NCBI GenBank assembly: GCA_045540635.1
Contig: JAZQHO010000025.1
Coordinates: 1 to 34,425 of the forward strand
Source: Limiplasma sp045540635
Lineage (GTDB): Bacteria; Bacillota; Clostridia; Christensenellales; Aristaeellaceae
DNA length: 34,425 nucleotides
Direction: 5' to 3'
In this document: positions 16,217-23,151 of the stretch, piece after piece
Numbering within the stretch: the first letter of the stretch is position 1
Layout: each line of letters begins with the position of its first letter
Program-made: the position numbers and the translations under genes
The notes under the pieces: model-generated
The model's database searches: none
What the model saw: the letters and a program-made list of their open reading frames with translations, nothing else
What the model was told of the DNA's origin: nothing

Positions 16217-17143
16217 ATGGGCAAGTATCCCATCAGCAACGAGTTTTTTCCGTTCAATCATTTTGCACCGCCCATGAGCCGCCGTTTTGTGCAGCTGGCG
16301 CAGTGGGGCATGAAAACGCCCCGTTTTCTGTGGCGGGATCCACAGCTGACGGTGCAGAGCCGCAGGATCCCCGGCTGGCAGGGCGGGGAGGTGGAGCTGC
16401 TGATCCTTACGCCCCAGGGGCTGCCGGAGGGTGCGCCCTGCCTTGTGCATTTCCATGGCGGCGGCTTTGTGTTCGAGGGCTCGGGCAGCCATTTCCGTCT
16501 GGCGATGGCCTATGCGAAGGCGGTGCCGTGCAAGGCGGTCTATGTGCGCTACCGGCTTGCGCCGAAGCATCCTTTCCCTGTGCCGCAGGAGGATTGCTAT
16601 GCAGCCCTTTGTTGGGTGCATGACCATGCGGAGGAGTTGGGCATCGACCGGGAGCGGATCGGCATCACCGGCGACAGCGCAGGCGGCACCCTGACAGCTG
16701 CCTGCTGTCTGATGGCGCGGGATCGCAGTGCTGCGGTAAAGCCGCTGTTCCAGCTGCTGGTGTACCCGTGGCTGGATGGGCGGAGCAACAGCGAATCCTA
16801 CCGCCGCTATACCGATACGCCCATGTGGAATTCCACGCTATCCAAAAAGGTGGGGCCGCTGATCGATCTGGATCCTTCTGCGATCCCGCTGGCCTACCGC
16901 AGCCCTGTGGAAGCGGAGCGGCATAACGGGCTGCCACCTGCCTATGTGGAGGTGGCGGAGTTCGACTGCCTGCACGATGACGGCGTGCTGTATGCGGCGT
17001 TGCTCAACGGAGCGGGGGTGGAGGCGGAGCTGTATGAGGTAAAGGGCACCATGCACGGCTTTGATACGGTGCTCCGCGCCCCCACCACCCAGCGGATGCT
17101 CCGGCAGCGGGTGGCCTACATGCAGCGGATGTTTGGCCTGTGA
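16217..17143 (+). CDS. HSL-family alpha/beta hydrolase (esterase)
   Basis: 308 aa carboxylester hydrolase of the hormone-sensitive-lipase group. The oxyanion motif HGGGF is at 80-84, the nucleophile Ser154 is in GDSAGG, and Asp250 (EFDCLHDD) and His280 (TMHGFD) complete the triad. There is no signal peptide, so it is cytoplasmic. The ATG at 16217 follows AAGGAGG. It stands alone between two terminators. Such enzymes hydrolyse short acyl esters, for example acetyl groups on imported sugars; the true substrate is not evident. Confidence 0.9.
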   Translation: MGKYPISNEFFPFNHFAPPMSRRFVQLAQWGMKTPRFLWRDPQLTVQSRRIPGWQGGEVELLILTPQGLPEGAPCLVHFHGGGFVFEGSGSHFRLAMAYAKAVPCKAVYVRYRLAPKHPFPVPQEDCYAALCWVHDHAEELGIDRERIGITGDSAGGTLTAACCLMARDRSAAVKPLFQLLVYPWLDGRSNSESYRRYTDTPMWNSTLSKKVGPLIDLDPSAIPLAYRSPVEAERHNGLPPAYVEVAEFDCLHDDGVLYAALLNGAGVEAELYEVKGTMHGFDTVLRAPTTQRMLRQRVAYMQRMFGL

Positions 17144-17188
17144 GCGTGCGGGAAAAGTGGGCTGAGCCGATGCGGGAGGGAATGAAAA

Positions 17189-17218
17189 AAACCTTGCAGC
17201 CGGTGAGCTGCAAGGTTT
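17189..17218. terminator. Bidirectional terminator between convergent genes
   Basis: AAACCTTGCAG pairs with CTGCAAGGTTT around an 8-base loop. The T-run is short on the plus strand but seven T long on the minus strand, so it can serve both the esterase and the secreted protein gene. Confidence 0.75.
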
Positions 17219-17440
17219 ATGTGGCAACCGTGGCTGTATTTGATACAATTACACAGGACACCGATGTTTTGTTTGCCCTCTGGCTGGGCGTGTCGCTCGG
17301 ACTCACCTCTGGCATTAAGAAACTCGAATGACTTCGAACTTATCTGTTTTGCCATGTTCGGTTTGCCATCAGAATAACACAGCGGTTTTCTGTTCCGATT
17401 ACCAATTTCCAAATGGGCATGCCTATTCTCTACGTATATC
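17219..17440. other. Stretch between terminator and secreted-protein gene
   Basis: No convincing gene. A plus-strand frame spans 17140-17331 and its C-terminal part is hydrophobic (ALWLGVSLGLTSGIKKLE), but it has no ribosome binding site of its own and overlaps the terminator. See findings for a possible small toxin-like peptide. Confidence 0.4.
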
Positions 17441-17998
17441 TCAATCAGTGTGCTCAGGGAATTCTTGAATTTCTAAAGTTGACAGAATAGAGATGGCTTC
17501 TTCCGGTATTTCATTTTGAATGGTAGCATGCGAGAGCATGTACTGGAAATGATAGCTATATCCATTCCCTTCCTGAATCAGAAATCCATAATCAAAGGAA
17601 GCTTGTTCTTTTGTATGAACAATGTATGAATGATCGCCAATCACAACATTCTGAAAAACAATGTTCCTGTTGCTCTTGTCGTAGAGTTTCCTCAACCTGA
17701 TGCCTTGGTCCTTTTCGGTATCGAGTGTACTGTACACAATGAATTGCGCGTTTGAATCTTCATCGATGAATACATAGCTGAAAGGATATTCCTCAATATC
17801 CGAAAGCTCGTATTCCTGGAGTTGATATCCAATAGGAATATGGAACTGCAGATAGCCACCGTCAACTTCCAAAGTCACAATTTTCAGATGATTGACTCTT
17901 TGAGATAGGTTCCATTTTTCTGGAGTTTGAGCAAAAGCAACAACCGGCAACATTGCCACCACCAGCAGGATACTAACGATGCGATACAGTTTCTTCAT
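17441..17998 (-). CDS. Secreted protein of unknown function
   Basis: 185 aa with a clean signal peptide (KKLYRIVSILLVVAMLPVVAFA, cut before QTPEK). The mature part has no motif that I recognise. It is rich in beta-type, aromatic and charged residues and has no cysteine. The ATG at 17998 is preceded by AAGGAGGG. Base composition is clearly more AT-rich than the neighbouring metabolic genes, suggesting later arrival. Transcription probably stops at the stem-loop at 17189-17218. An exported ligand-binding or stress protein is possible but unproven. Confidence 0.7.
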   Translation of the reverse strand: MKKLYRIVSILLVVAMLPVVAFAQTPEKWNLSQRVNHLKIVTLEVDGGYLQFHIPIGYQLQEYELSDIEEYPFSYVFIDEDSNAQFIVYSTLDTEKDQGIRLRKLYDKSNRNIVFQNVVIGDHSYIVHTKEQASFDYGFLIQEGNGYSYHFQYMLSHATIQNEIPEEAISILSTLEIQEFPEHTD

Positions 17999-18403
17999 GG
18001 GATTCCCTCCTTATCATTGGTCAATTTGAGCGATGTCTGTAAACGAAAATGCAATGCTTGCTAATCCTGCATTTCGCAAGCACATAACTCCCGACACTTA
18101 CTAAACGACGTTCTAAACCAATCTATTCCATATTCAATTATAATTTACAATTCGGCAGCATTTGAGGAGGGAACTGATATTCCTCTCCCAATACCAGCGC
18201 CACAAACAGCGAACATCAGTCGCTATATCATTACCGTGTGATTGCTTGTGACAGTGAGCGTCTATGTTTACCTGTGAGTGCTCTTACGTTATTGTTATTT
18301 CCCGTATAGGGATAGGGGGTAAACCAAAATACGAGAAATATCGACCTTTCGGCGGTGAAGCGCAACTGCCCGGCCCGAATTTTACCCCCTTGTAAAAACA
18401 CTA

Positions 18404-18438
18404 AAAGCCCGGAAGATTAAATTTCTCAAGACTTCCGG
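18404..18438 (-). terminator. Second terminator downstream of tRNA-Ser
   Basis: CCGGAAG (18409-18415) pairs with CTTCCGG (18432-18438). On the minus strand the stem is followed by GGCTTTTAG. Confidence 0.55.
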
Positions 18439-18449
18439 ACATCTAGAGG

Positions 18450-18492
18450 CAAAAAGAAAAACCACGCAGATTGTATCAAATACTGCGTGGTT
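18450..18492 (-). terminator. Terminator of the tRNA-Ser gene
   Basis: On the minus strand AACCACGCAG pairs with CTGCGTGGTT and is followed by TTTTCTTTTT. It begins four bases after the tRNA 3' end. Confidence 0.88.
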
Positions 18493-18495
18493 ATA

Positions 18496-18584
18496 TGGCG
18501 GAGACGGTGGGATTCGAACCCACGTGCCCGTGAAGGCAAACTGATTTCGAGTCAGCCCCGTTATGACCACTTCGATACGTCTCC
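18496..18584 (-). tRNA. tRNA-Ser (anticodon CGA)
   Basis: 89-nt class II tRNA on the minus strand. The acceptor stem GGAGACG pairs with CGTCTCC, the discriminator is G, and CCA is encoded. The anticodon loop is CTCGAAA, giving CGA, which reads UCG. A long variable arm is present and the T-loop is GGTTCGAATCC. Confidence 0.97.
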
Positions 18585-18688
18585 AAGGCTGCTGCGCGAC
18601 GTTTGGTGCGTGCACAACAGACCAAAACAGTATATCACGCATTTGAGTTGTTGGCAAGGAAAAACGGCTGATGTTTTCGAAAAAGTAC

Positions 18689-18717
18689 TGGACAAAGGAG
18701 GGAAGGTTTGCTATAAT
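18689..18717 (+). promoter_or_regulatory. Promoter of the tRNA-Thr/tRNA-Pro genes
   Basis: TGGACA (18689-18694), a 17-bp spacer and a perfect TATAAT (18712-18717), 16 bp before tRNA-Thr. Confidence 0.85.
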
Positions 18718-18732
18718 GTTTGGTGCTGACGT

Positions 18733-18808
18733 GCCAATGTAGCTCAGTTGGTAGAGCAGCTGATTCGTAATCAGCAGGCCAGGGGTTCGAGTCCCCTCAT
18801 TGGCTCCA
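18733..18808 (+). tRNA. tRNA-Thr (anticodon CGT)
   Basis: 76 nt. The acceptor stem GCCAATG pairs with CATTGGC, the discriminator is T, and CCA is encoded. The anticodon loop TTCGTAA gives CGT, which reads ACG. Confidence 0.97.
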
Positions 18809-18817
18809 GCCTTTCAA

Positions 18818-18894
18818 CGAGGTGTAGCGCAGTTTGGTAGCGCGTTTGGTTCGGGACCAAAAGGTCGCAGGTTCAAATCCTGTCACCTCGACCA
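18818..18894 (+). tRNA. tRNA-Pro (anticodon CGG), integration target
   Basis: 77 nt. The acceptor stem CGAGGTG pairs with CACCTCG, the discriminator is A, and CCA is encoded. The anticodon loop TTCGGGA gives CGG, which reads CCG. Its 3' part from 18848 is the attachment site copied at 28752 and 32624. The tRNA stays intact because the islands carry the replacement end. Confidence 0.97.
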
Positions 18895-18895
18895 G
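18848..18895 (+). repeat. Left attachment site (attL) in tRNA-Pro
   Basis: 48 bp from the anticodon stem to one base past CCA. The same 48 bp recur at 28752-28799, and the inner 46 bp recur at 32624-32669. The adjacent integrase gene makes this the expected crossover region. Confidence 0.93.
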
Positions 18896-18900
18896 TTAGA

Positions 18901-18934
18901 AAGTCTTGTATCAGAACAGATACAGGGCTTTTTT
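18901..18934 (+). terminator. Terminator after tRNA-Pro, supplied by island A
   Basis: AAGTCTTGTATC (18901-18912) pairs, with two G-U pairs, with GATACAGGGCTT (18919-18930), followed by six T. Each of the three att copies is followed by a different terminator, so tRNA transcription is ended properly after each insertion. Confidence 0.82.
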
Positions 18935-19085
18935 GTTTTGGATTTCACCAGAGAAAAGACCTTGTTTTACTCCGTTTTGGGTGTTTTGTGACATACGATG
19001 TTCCAAAACGCCTGTTTTGCGATGCTTCAAATACTTATCTCATAAGGCTTTGAAGCACTTTCAAGGTTGTTCCATCCGTGTTCCA

Positions 19086-20129
19086 TCAGATAGATGAAAA
19101 CATGTGGTCAATACGGCTTCTCGCATGTTCAATATCCTCCCTCTGGGTGTGCGTGTAGCGGTTTTTGAGGGTGTAGATATCCGCATAACCACCAATGGCT
19201 TGAAGCGTTTTCAACGGTACTTTCTCTCTGTCTGCGAAGGTCATGTAGGTGTGACGAAACACATGTGGCGTTGCTCCATAGACATTGATTGTCCTTTTAA
19301 TACGTTCCCACATGCGTTTCATTGTCTGTTCCGTAATGGGTTGTTCGCCTCCGCCAATAACGAAAAGATTGTCGCCCTTCGGATGGAGATACTGCCGGAG
19401 AGCAGCGGGCATGGGAACAGAACGGATTGCGGCATCTGTCTTGGGCGTGTCAATGTGAGGTAGATTACACTTGAATGTTACCCCGCGTGCCACATGGATG
19501 AGATTGTGCTTGAAATCAATATTTTCCCACTTCAAGCCTAATACTTCATCCCGCCGCATGCCCGTATAAATCAGCAGTGTAAGCAACAGTATATCCCGCT
19601 CATCCGTCAGCCTATGAAGATTAGCAAGAATATCTGCCACCTGTTCCCGTTCCAACGCGTTCCTGACTGTCTTTTTCTTTGATGGGTTTTTCAAACGCTT
19701 ACTTCGTGCGGGATTGCGGGTGATAATACCATCTTCAACGGCACTTTCCAGAACCATACCTAACACCATCACCATTTCATGGATGGACTTACGGGACATA
19801 CTCGCTTTGTCGTTCATGAAACGTTGAACATCATCTATGGTGATGGCACAGATGTTTATTTCGCCAAAAACGGGCAAAATGTGCTTGTTGAGTAGAGTAG
19901 TATATTCACGCAGGGTGGTATGTTTCAGCGTGTGTTCTTTATAGAGAACCAGCCAGTTTTTAGCGTAAGCAGCGAAGGTTATTTTCTTCTCCGTCGCCTC
20001 CTGTGTCTCTGCCTTGGTAGCGGCTATCACCAATTTGATAGCGTTGTCCAACACTTCCTGATGCGTATAGCCCGTTACCCATCTGTTTTGTCCGTTGATT
20101 TCAATATGTTGTTTCAGCCTTTTTGCCAT
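19086..20129 (-). CDS. int: Tyrosine recombinase / integrase
   Basis: 347 aa. It has an N-terminal arm-binding region, a core-binding SAM-like domain (about 50-145) and a catalytic domain. Readable catalytic residues are Arg192 (TGMRRDEV), Lys230 (TPKTDAAIR), His289-x-x-Arg292 (HVFRHTY) and Tyr325 (NRYTHT). The second histidine, normally in LGHxxxxxT, appears as Gly314 (AIGGYADIYT), a substitution worth noting. The gene points at the tRNA-Pro attachment site 190 bp away, the usual layout for tRNA-targeting islands. The ATG at 20129 follows GGAAAGGAA. It should insert and excise island A and perhaps island B, which has the same core. Confidence 0.93.
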   Translation of the reverse strand: MAKRLKQHIEINGQNRWVTGYTHQEVLDNAIKLVIAATKAETQEATEKKITFAAYAKNWLVLYKEHTLKHTTLREYTTLLNKHILPVFGEINICAITIDDVQRFMNDKASMSRKSIHEMVMVLGMVLESAVEDGIITRNPARSKRLKNPSKKKTVRNALEREQVADILANLHRLTDERDILLLTLLIYTGMRRDEVLGLKWENIDFKHNLIHVARGVTFKCNLPHIDTPKTDAAIRSVPMPAALRQYLHPKGDNLFVIGGGEQPITEQTMKRMWERIKRTINVYGATPHVFRHTYMTFADREKVPLKTLQAIGGYADIYTLKNRYTHTQREDIEHARSRIDHMFSSI

Positions 20130-20320
20130 GAAGAAATTCCTTTCCGCATGACTTTGATATCTCTTGTGAAGTTATCAAGATACTTTGCGGCACATGGGTT
20201 TGAAAACATGTGCCTATTTCATTGTAGAGTAATAAGAACACTGGGTCAAGCGGGATGGTTCTTGAAAACACCCTTTTCCTCAGACAACAGGACGATATAT
20301 TTTGAACTAACCCTTATCCG

Positions 20321-20430
20321 CTTACAACTTCCCACCTTTCACCTACGACTTTTTGACTTTTGTCTACAACTTTGGGACTTTCGCGGATAAGAAATGGGTA
20401 TCATATAACAACTTTCTGACTTTTGCGTAT
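20321..20430 (-). repeat. 21-bp direct repeat array 1 (iteron-like)
   Basis: Four contiguous 21-bp units on the minus strand (20412-20392, 20391-20371, 20370-20350, 20349-20329) with partial units at both ends. Typical unit: GTTGTAGACAAAAGTCAAAAA minus its last base. Positions GTNGTAG and AAAGTC are best conserved; the unit at 20391-20371 keeps only the second. The exact 21-bp period and related arrays at 27.0 and 28.55 kb point to iterated protein-binding sites. Confidence 0.75.
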
Positions 20431-20458
20431 TTCTTTCATAGTTTGCTGCCGCCGTTCG

Positions 20459-20467
20459 TGCTATAAT
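20459..20467 (+). promoter_or_regulatory. Extended -10 promoter of the HTH gene
   Basis: TGCTATAAT, with no clear -35 box. It lies 30 bp downstream of repeat array 1, so a protein bound to the repeats could control it. Confidence 0.6.
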
Positions 20468-20500
20468 GTAGCCATTCCCTACCGAGAGAAGGTCAAGCCT

Positions 20501-20980
20501 ATGGAACCGCCAAAGAAACGTGCGCCACGAAAGAAAAAAGTTGGCCGCCCTGCGTTTTCTCGCAAGGATATTCCAGAAACCTTTTTCCGCTATTATGATG
20601 CGTATAAGTATGGCTTTTGGAACAAGCAGGAGTTCGCGCTATTTTTGGGTGTTTCGCGCCCTACACTTGACCGCTATTTGGATAAGATAAAGGCAAAGAA
20701 GCCACTTGTTTCACGCGCAGAAAACAAAAAACTGCGGCGCAAACTTGGAATTGACGATAACAATTTGAAACAGTTGCTTGCGCTTGCCGATTCGCTCAAA
20801 GAAGCATACAATGATAAAAACAATTCAACTGGCGTATATGGAAATGCCGTTCAAGCAATGTTTTATTGGCGTATGATATGCGCCCGTCAAGAACGTTTGA
20901 AAGAAACCGCCGAAAAACCTAACTCAGCAGATTTTAGCAACGAAGAAAATAGTGTTCTTCACTCTGCCCCACAGGACTGA
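20501..20980 (+). CDS. Solitary resolvase-type HTH DNA-binding protein
   Basis: 159 aa. The basic N-terminus (PKKRAPRKKKVGRP) is followed by a helix-turn-helix (about 42-60, FALFLGVSRPTLDRYL) that closely matches the C-terminal DNA-binding part of the serine resolvase at 23501-24091 (shared KKVGRP, KDIP and GxSRPT). The catalytic recombinase domain is missing. The C-terminal half is charged and of unknown fold. The ATG at 20501 is preceded by only a weak GAGAAGG. It lies right after repeat array 1, so it is a good candidate for the protein that binds the 21-bp repeats, either as regulator or replication factor. This role is inference. Confidence 0.75.
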   Translation: MEPPKKRAPRKKKVGRPAFSRKDIPETFFRYYDAYKYGFWNKQEFALFLGVSRPTLDRYLDKIKAKKPLVSRAENKKLRRKLGIDDNNLKQLLALADSLKEAYNDKNNSTGVYGNAVQAMFYWRMICARQERLKETAEKPNSADFSNEENSVLHSAPQD

Positions 20981-21055
20981 AAATTTGTCCTTTTTAAAAA
21001 TTTGGGTTAAAATTAAGATAAAGAAAAATGGCAGTCTGCCAAGGAGCAAAAGCAT

Positions 21056-21402
21056 ATGCTAAAATTCAATCCTATTTCCAATCTGCGCGCGACATAGAAT
21101 CTGCGCGCCAGCATAAGTGAAAACCCATACCACAACCAGCACATCAAAGAAATCACCGCTTGTATTGATGATACTGTTTTTGAATTACAGGCTTATTATG
21201 ATTCAATACTGCTGATGATGTAGCAACAGATAGATGACCTGACCGCGCGACTGGAACAAATAGAAGCACAGAACAAGAAACCGCATACGGTTGATGTATT
21301 TGCGCGGCTGAATGTGTAGTCTGTAAAAGAAGTGCGCGACAAAATAATTTAGATGTTGAAACTTTGATTTTCGCGGTTGATGCCCTGCGGCGGCAGATTT
21401 GA
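21056..21402 (+). pseudogene. Small ORF interrupted by in-frame TAG codons
   Basis: An ATG at 21056 with a good ribosome site (AAGGAG, nine bases upstream) opens a frame that stays free of TAA and TGA until 21365 but has TAG at 21095, 21221, 21317 and 21350 (codons 14, 56, 88, 99). Between them the sequence reads like normal protein: SISENPYHNQHIKEITACI, FELQAYYDSILLMM and QQIDDLTARLEQIEAQNKK (coiled coil). Just before the end, the -1 frame continues as LDVETLIFAVDALRRQI with TGA at 21400, which also looks like a real C-terminus. Either the gene is decaying (three ambers plus one frameshift), or amber codons are read through in this element. A terminator follows at 21452. Confidence 0.6.
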
Positions 21403-21451
21403 AGAAAAGAAAAAGACGGAACGCCCGAAAGGGTATCCCGTCGCATACACG

Positions 21452-21485
21452 GGAGCAACGGTTGTGTTGCTCCTGCTTTTTTTAT
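21452..21485 (+). terminator. Terminator after the amber-interrupted ORF
   Basis: GGAGCAAC (21452-21459) pairs with GTTGCTCC (21466-21473), followed by TGC and seven T. Confidence 0.88.
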
Positions 21486-21701
21486 TCAGATTTTTTCGCC
21501 CGTTTCAGGGTCTATAAATGAGATTTCCAAACGAAGCCCCAAAGCATCAGCAATTTCTCGCAAGTCTGTTTCGGTGAAATTGTCGCGTTTCATTTTGTTG
21601 TTGAAGTTTTGCGGCGATACACCAACGCGACGCGCCAGTTCTGCTTCTGAAATATTACCACGCTTTACAAGAGCAATGCGAATTGCTTCTACCATACTCA
21701 T
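21486..21701 (-). CDS. Cro/C1-type repressor-like HTH protein
   Basis: 71 aa. It has a helix-turn-helix (SEAELARRVGVSPQNFNNKMKR, about 18-39) and a short tail ending in ISFIDPETGEKI. The ATG at 21701 follows GGAGG; an in-frame ATG at 21719 is less likely. It lacks a cleavable or sensory domain. It is divergent from the operon starting at 21875, and both promoters share the sequence TAGTGTATAATC over their -10 boxes. By analogy with phage switches it probably represses both promoters and keeps island A quiet. Confidence 0.83.
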   Translation of the reverse strand: MSMVEAIRIALVKRGNISEAELARRVGVSPQNFNNKMKRDNFTETDLREIADALGLRLEISFIDPETGEKI

Positions 21702-21724
21702 ATAACCAACCTCCTTCATTGCGG

Positions 21725-21753
21725 ATTATACACTATCAAAGGTCTATCGTCAA
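21725..21753 (-). promoter_or_regulatory. Repressor gene promoter
   Basis: On the minus strand TTGACG (21753-21748), a 17-bp spacer and TATAAT (21730-21725). The -10 region reads TAGTGTATAATC, the same as the divergent promoter. Confidence 0.88.
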
Positions 21754-21794
21754 TAAATAAAGAAAATAAATCCACTAAATAATTGATATTGCTA

Positions 21795-21823
21795 TTGACA
21801 ACATCCACGGATTAGTGTATAAT
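21795..21823 (+). promoter_or_regulatory. Consensus promoter of the ArdC operon
   Basis: TTGACA (21795-21800), exactly 17 bp, then TATAAT (21818-21823): a perfect sigma-70-type promoter. The shared TAGTGTATAATC at the -10 box suggests that it is held off by the divergent repressor. Confidence 0.93.
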
Positions 21824-21874
21824 CTATCTTGTAAGAACGGAACACGGTTCCTAAAAATCAAAGGAGGCATCCCA

Positions 21875-22144
21875 ATGAGCGACCACAACATGGAACCCAA
21901 AATCAAGGAACTGATGGAGTTGAAACGCATGCGCGAAGAACTGGAAGCCGAAATCACTACGATTGAGGACGAAATCAAATCCCGCATGGGAACGGAAGAA
22001 ACCCTGCTGGCTGGCTCCTACAAAGTTAGTTGGACGACCTACACTTCCAGCCGCTTTGACAGCACCCGCTTCAAGAAAGACCACGCAGAACTCGCCGCCG
22101 CATACACCAAGCAAACCACCAGCCGCCGATTCTCCATAAACTAA
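21875..22144 (+). CDS. Small coiled-coil protein, phage recombination-accessory type
   Basis: 89 aa. The first half is a strongly charged coiled coil (about 8-45). The second half (AGSYKVSWTTYTSSRFDSTRFKKDH, in part) and the C-terminal TTSRRFSI resemble small proteins that accompany YqaJ/RecT-type recombination genes in clostridial phages and islands; no exonuclease is present here. The ATG at 21875 follows AAAGGAGG. It is the first gene of the operon from the strong promoter at 21795 and is followed by an intercistronic hairpin and the ArdC-like gene. Its exact function is unknown. Confidence 0.7.
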   Translation: MSDHNMEPKIKELMELKRMREELEAEITTIEDEIKSRMGTEETLLAGSYKVSWTTYTSSRFDSTRFKKDHAELAAAYTKQTTSRRFSIN

Positions 22145-22146
22145 AA

Positions 22147-22174
22147 GCCGGAGCACCTACCACAGCACTCCGGC
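22147..22174 (+). other. Intercistronic hairpin
   Basis: GCCGGAG (22147-22153) pairs with CTCCGGC (22168-22174) with no T-run. It probably stabilises the upstream message rather than ending it. Confidence 0.5.
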
Positions 22175-22264
22175 AACGCCCCACGAAGCCCTACCAAGAC
22201 CAACGGGGAGCACAGTCATTCTACCACACTGGCTGTGCTTCCCGCAACAGAAAGGAAGCACAAA

Positions 22265-23092
22265 ATGGATATCTACAAGGAAATCACCGACCGCATCATC
22301 ACCCAAATGGAAAACGGCATCATCCCGTGGCAGAAACCGTGGATTGCTGGAAGCACCACCGCCGCCATCAGCCACACCACAGGCAAACCGTATAGCCTGC
22401 TGAATCAAATGCTGCTGGGGCGTGCGGGCGAATATGCCACCTTCAAGCAGATACAAGCGGCGGGCGGTCGCGTCCGCAAAGGCGAAAAAGCCAGCATGAT
22501 TGTTTTCTGGAAGTGGATGACGGTCAAGGATGAAGAAACCGACGAAGAAAAGGAAGTTCCCTTCCTTCGCTACTACAATGTATTCCACATTGACCAGTGC
22601 GAAGGGCTGACTGCAAAGCACACCGAACCGCTGCCAGAAGCCGCCGAACCAAACGCAACCGCCGAAACCATCATCACCGCCTACTGTTCAAAAAACAGCG
22701 TGCGGCTGAACCATCAGGACGGCGACAGAGCCTATTATTCGCCCGCCAGCGACAGCATCACCCTTCCCCGCCGACAGCAGTTCAAGGACACCGCAGAGTA
22801 TTACAGCACCGCATTTCACGAACTGACCCACAGTACAGGACACCACACACGCCTGAACCGTCTTGACCGCACAGCGTTCTTTGGAACCGAAGCATACAGC
22901 AAAGAAGAACTGGTTGCTGAAATCGGAGCTGCCGCCCTTGTTAATCACGCTGGACTTGAAACGACCACCAGTTTCCGCAACAATGCCGCCTACATTCAAA
23001 ACTGGCTGGGCGTGTTGAAGAACGATAAACGCTTCATCGTCAGTGCCGCCAGCAAAGCCGAAAAGGCCGTAGAACTTATCCTCGCAAACTAA
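22265..23092 (+). CDS. ardC: ArdC-like antirestriction protein
   Basis: 275 aa. The N-terminal ArdC ssDNA-binding-type domain (about 1-115) has IPWQKPW, GRVRKGEKAS and RYYNVFHIDQCEG. The C-terminal zincin-like metallopeptidase domain carries HELTH (185-189) with the downstream helix EELVAEIGAAAL, whose Glu is the likely third metal ligand. ArdC proteins protect incoming single-stranded DNA of mobile elements from restriction. The ATG at 22265 follows AAAGGAAG. Its place in the strong-promoter operon fits early expression on entry into a new host, and it suggests that island A travels by conjugation, perhaps helped by another element, since no relaxase is seen. Confidence 0.87.
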   Translation: MDIYKEITDRIITQMENGIIPWQKPWIAGSTTAAISHTTGKPYSLLNQMLLGRAGEYATFKQIQAAGGRVRKGEKASMIVFWKWMTVKDEETDEEKEVPFLRYYNVFHIDQCEGLTAKHTEPLPEAAEPNATAETIITAYCSKNSVRLNHQDGDRAYYSPASDSITLPRRQQFKDTAEYYSTAFHELTHSTGHHTRLNRLDRTAFFGTEAYSKEELVAEIGAAALVNHAGLETTTSFRNNAAYIQNWLGVLKNDKRFIVSAASKAEKAVELILAN

Positions 23093-23100
23093 CAAAGGAT

Positions 23101-23136
23101 GCGCCCACCGCGGGGGACAAGCCCCCGCAGGGGCGC
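23101..23136 (+). other. GC-rich hairpin between ArdC and a small ORF
   Basis: GCGCCC pairs with GGGCGC outside, and GCGGGGG pairs with CCCCCGC inside. There is no T-run, and it lies just upstream of the next ribosome binding site. Confidence 0.5.
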
Positions 23137-23151
23137 GGAAAGGAACGGAAA

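Larger units (their letters stand above)
17999..18495. other. Gene-free region upstream of tRNA-Ser
   Basis: No coding signal. It holds a perfect long-range inverted repeat, GGGGGTAAA (18314-18322) with TTTACCCCC (18381-18389), enclosing a GC-rich segment, and two minus-strand terminator hairpins listed separately. Confidence 0.5.
20130..20500. other. Control region upstream of the integrase
   Basis: No gene. It contains a perfect hairpin GGCACATG/CATGTGCC (20188-20213), an array of 21-bp repeats (20321-20430) and an extended -10 promoter (20459-20467) for the HTH gene. Confidence 0.6.
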
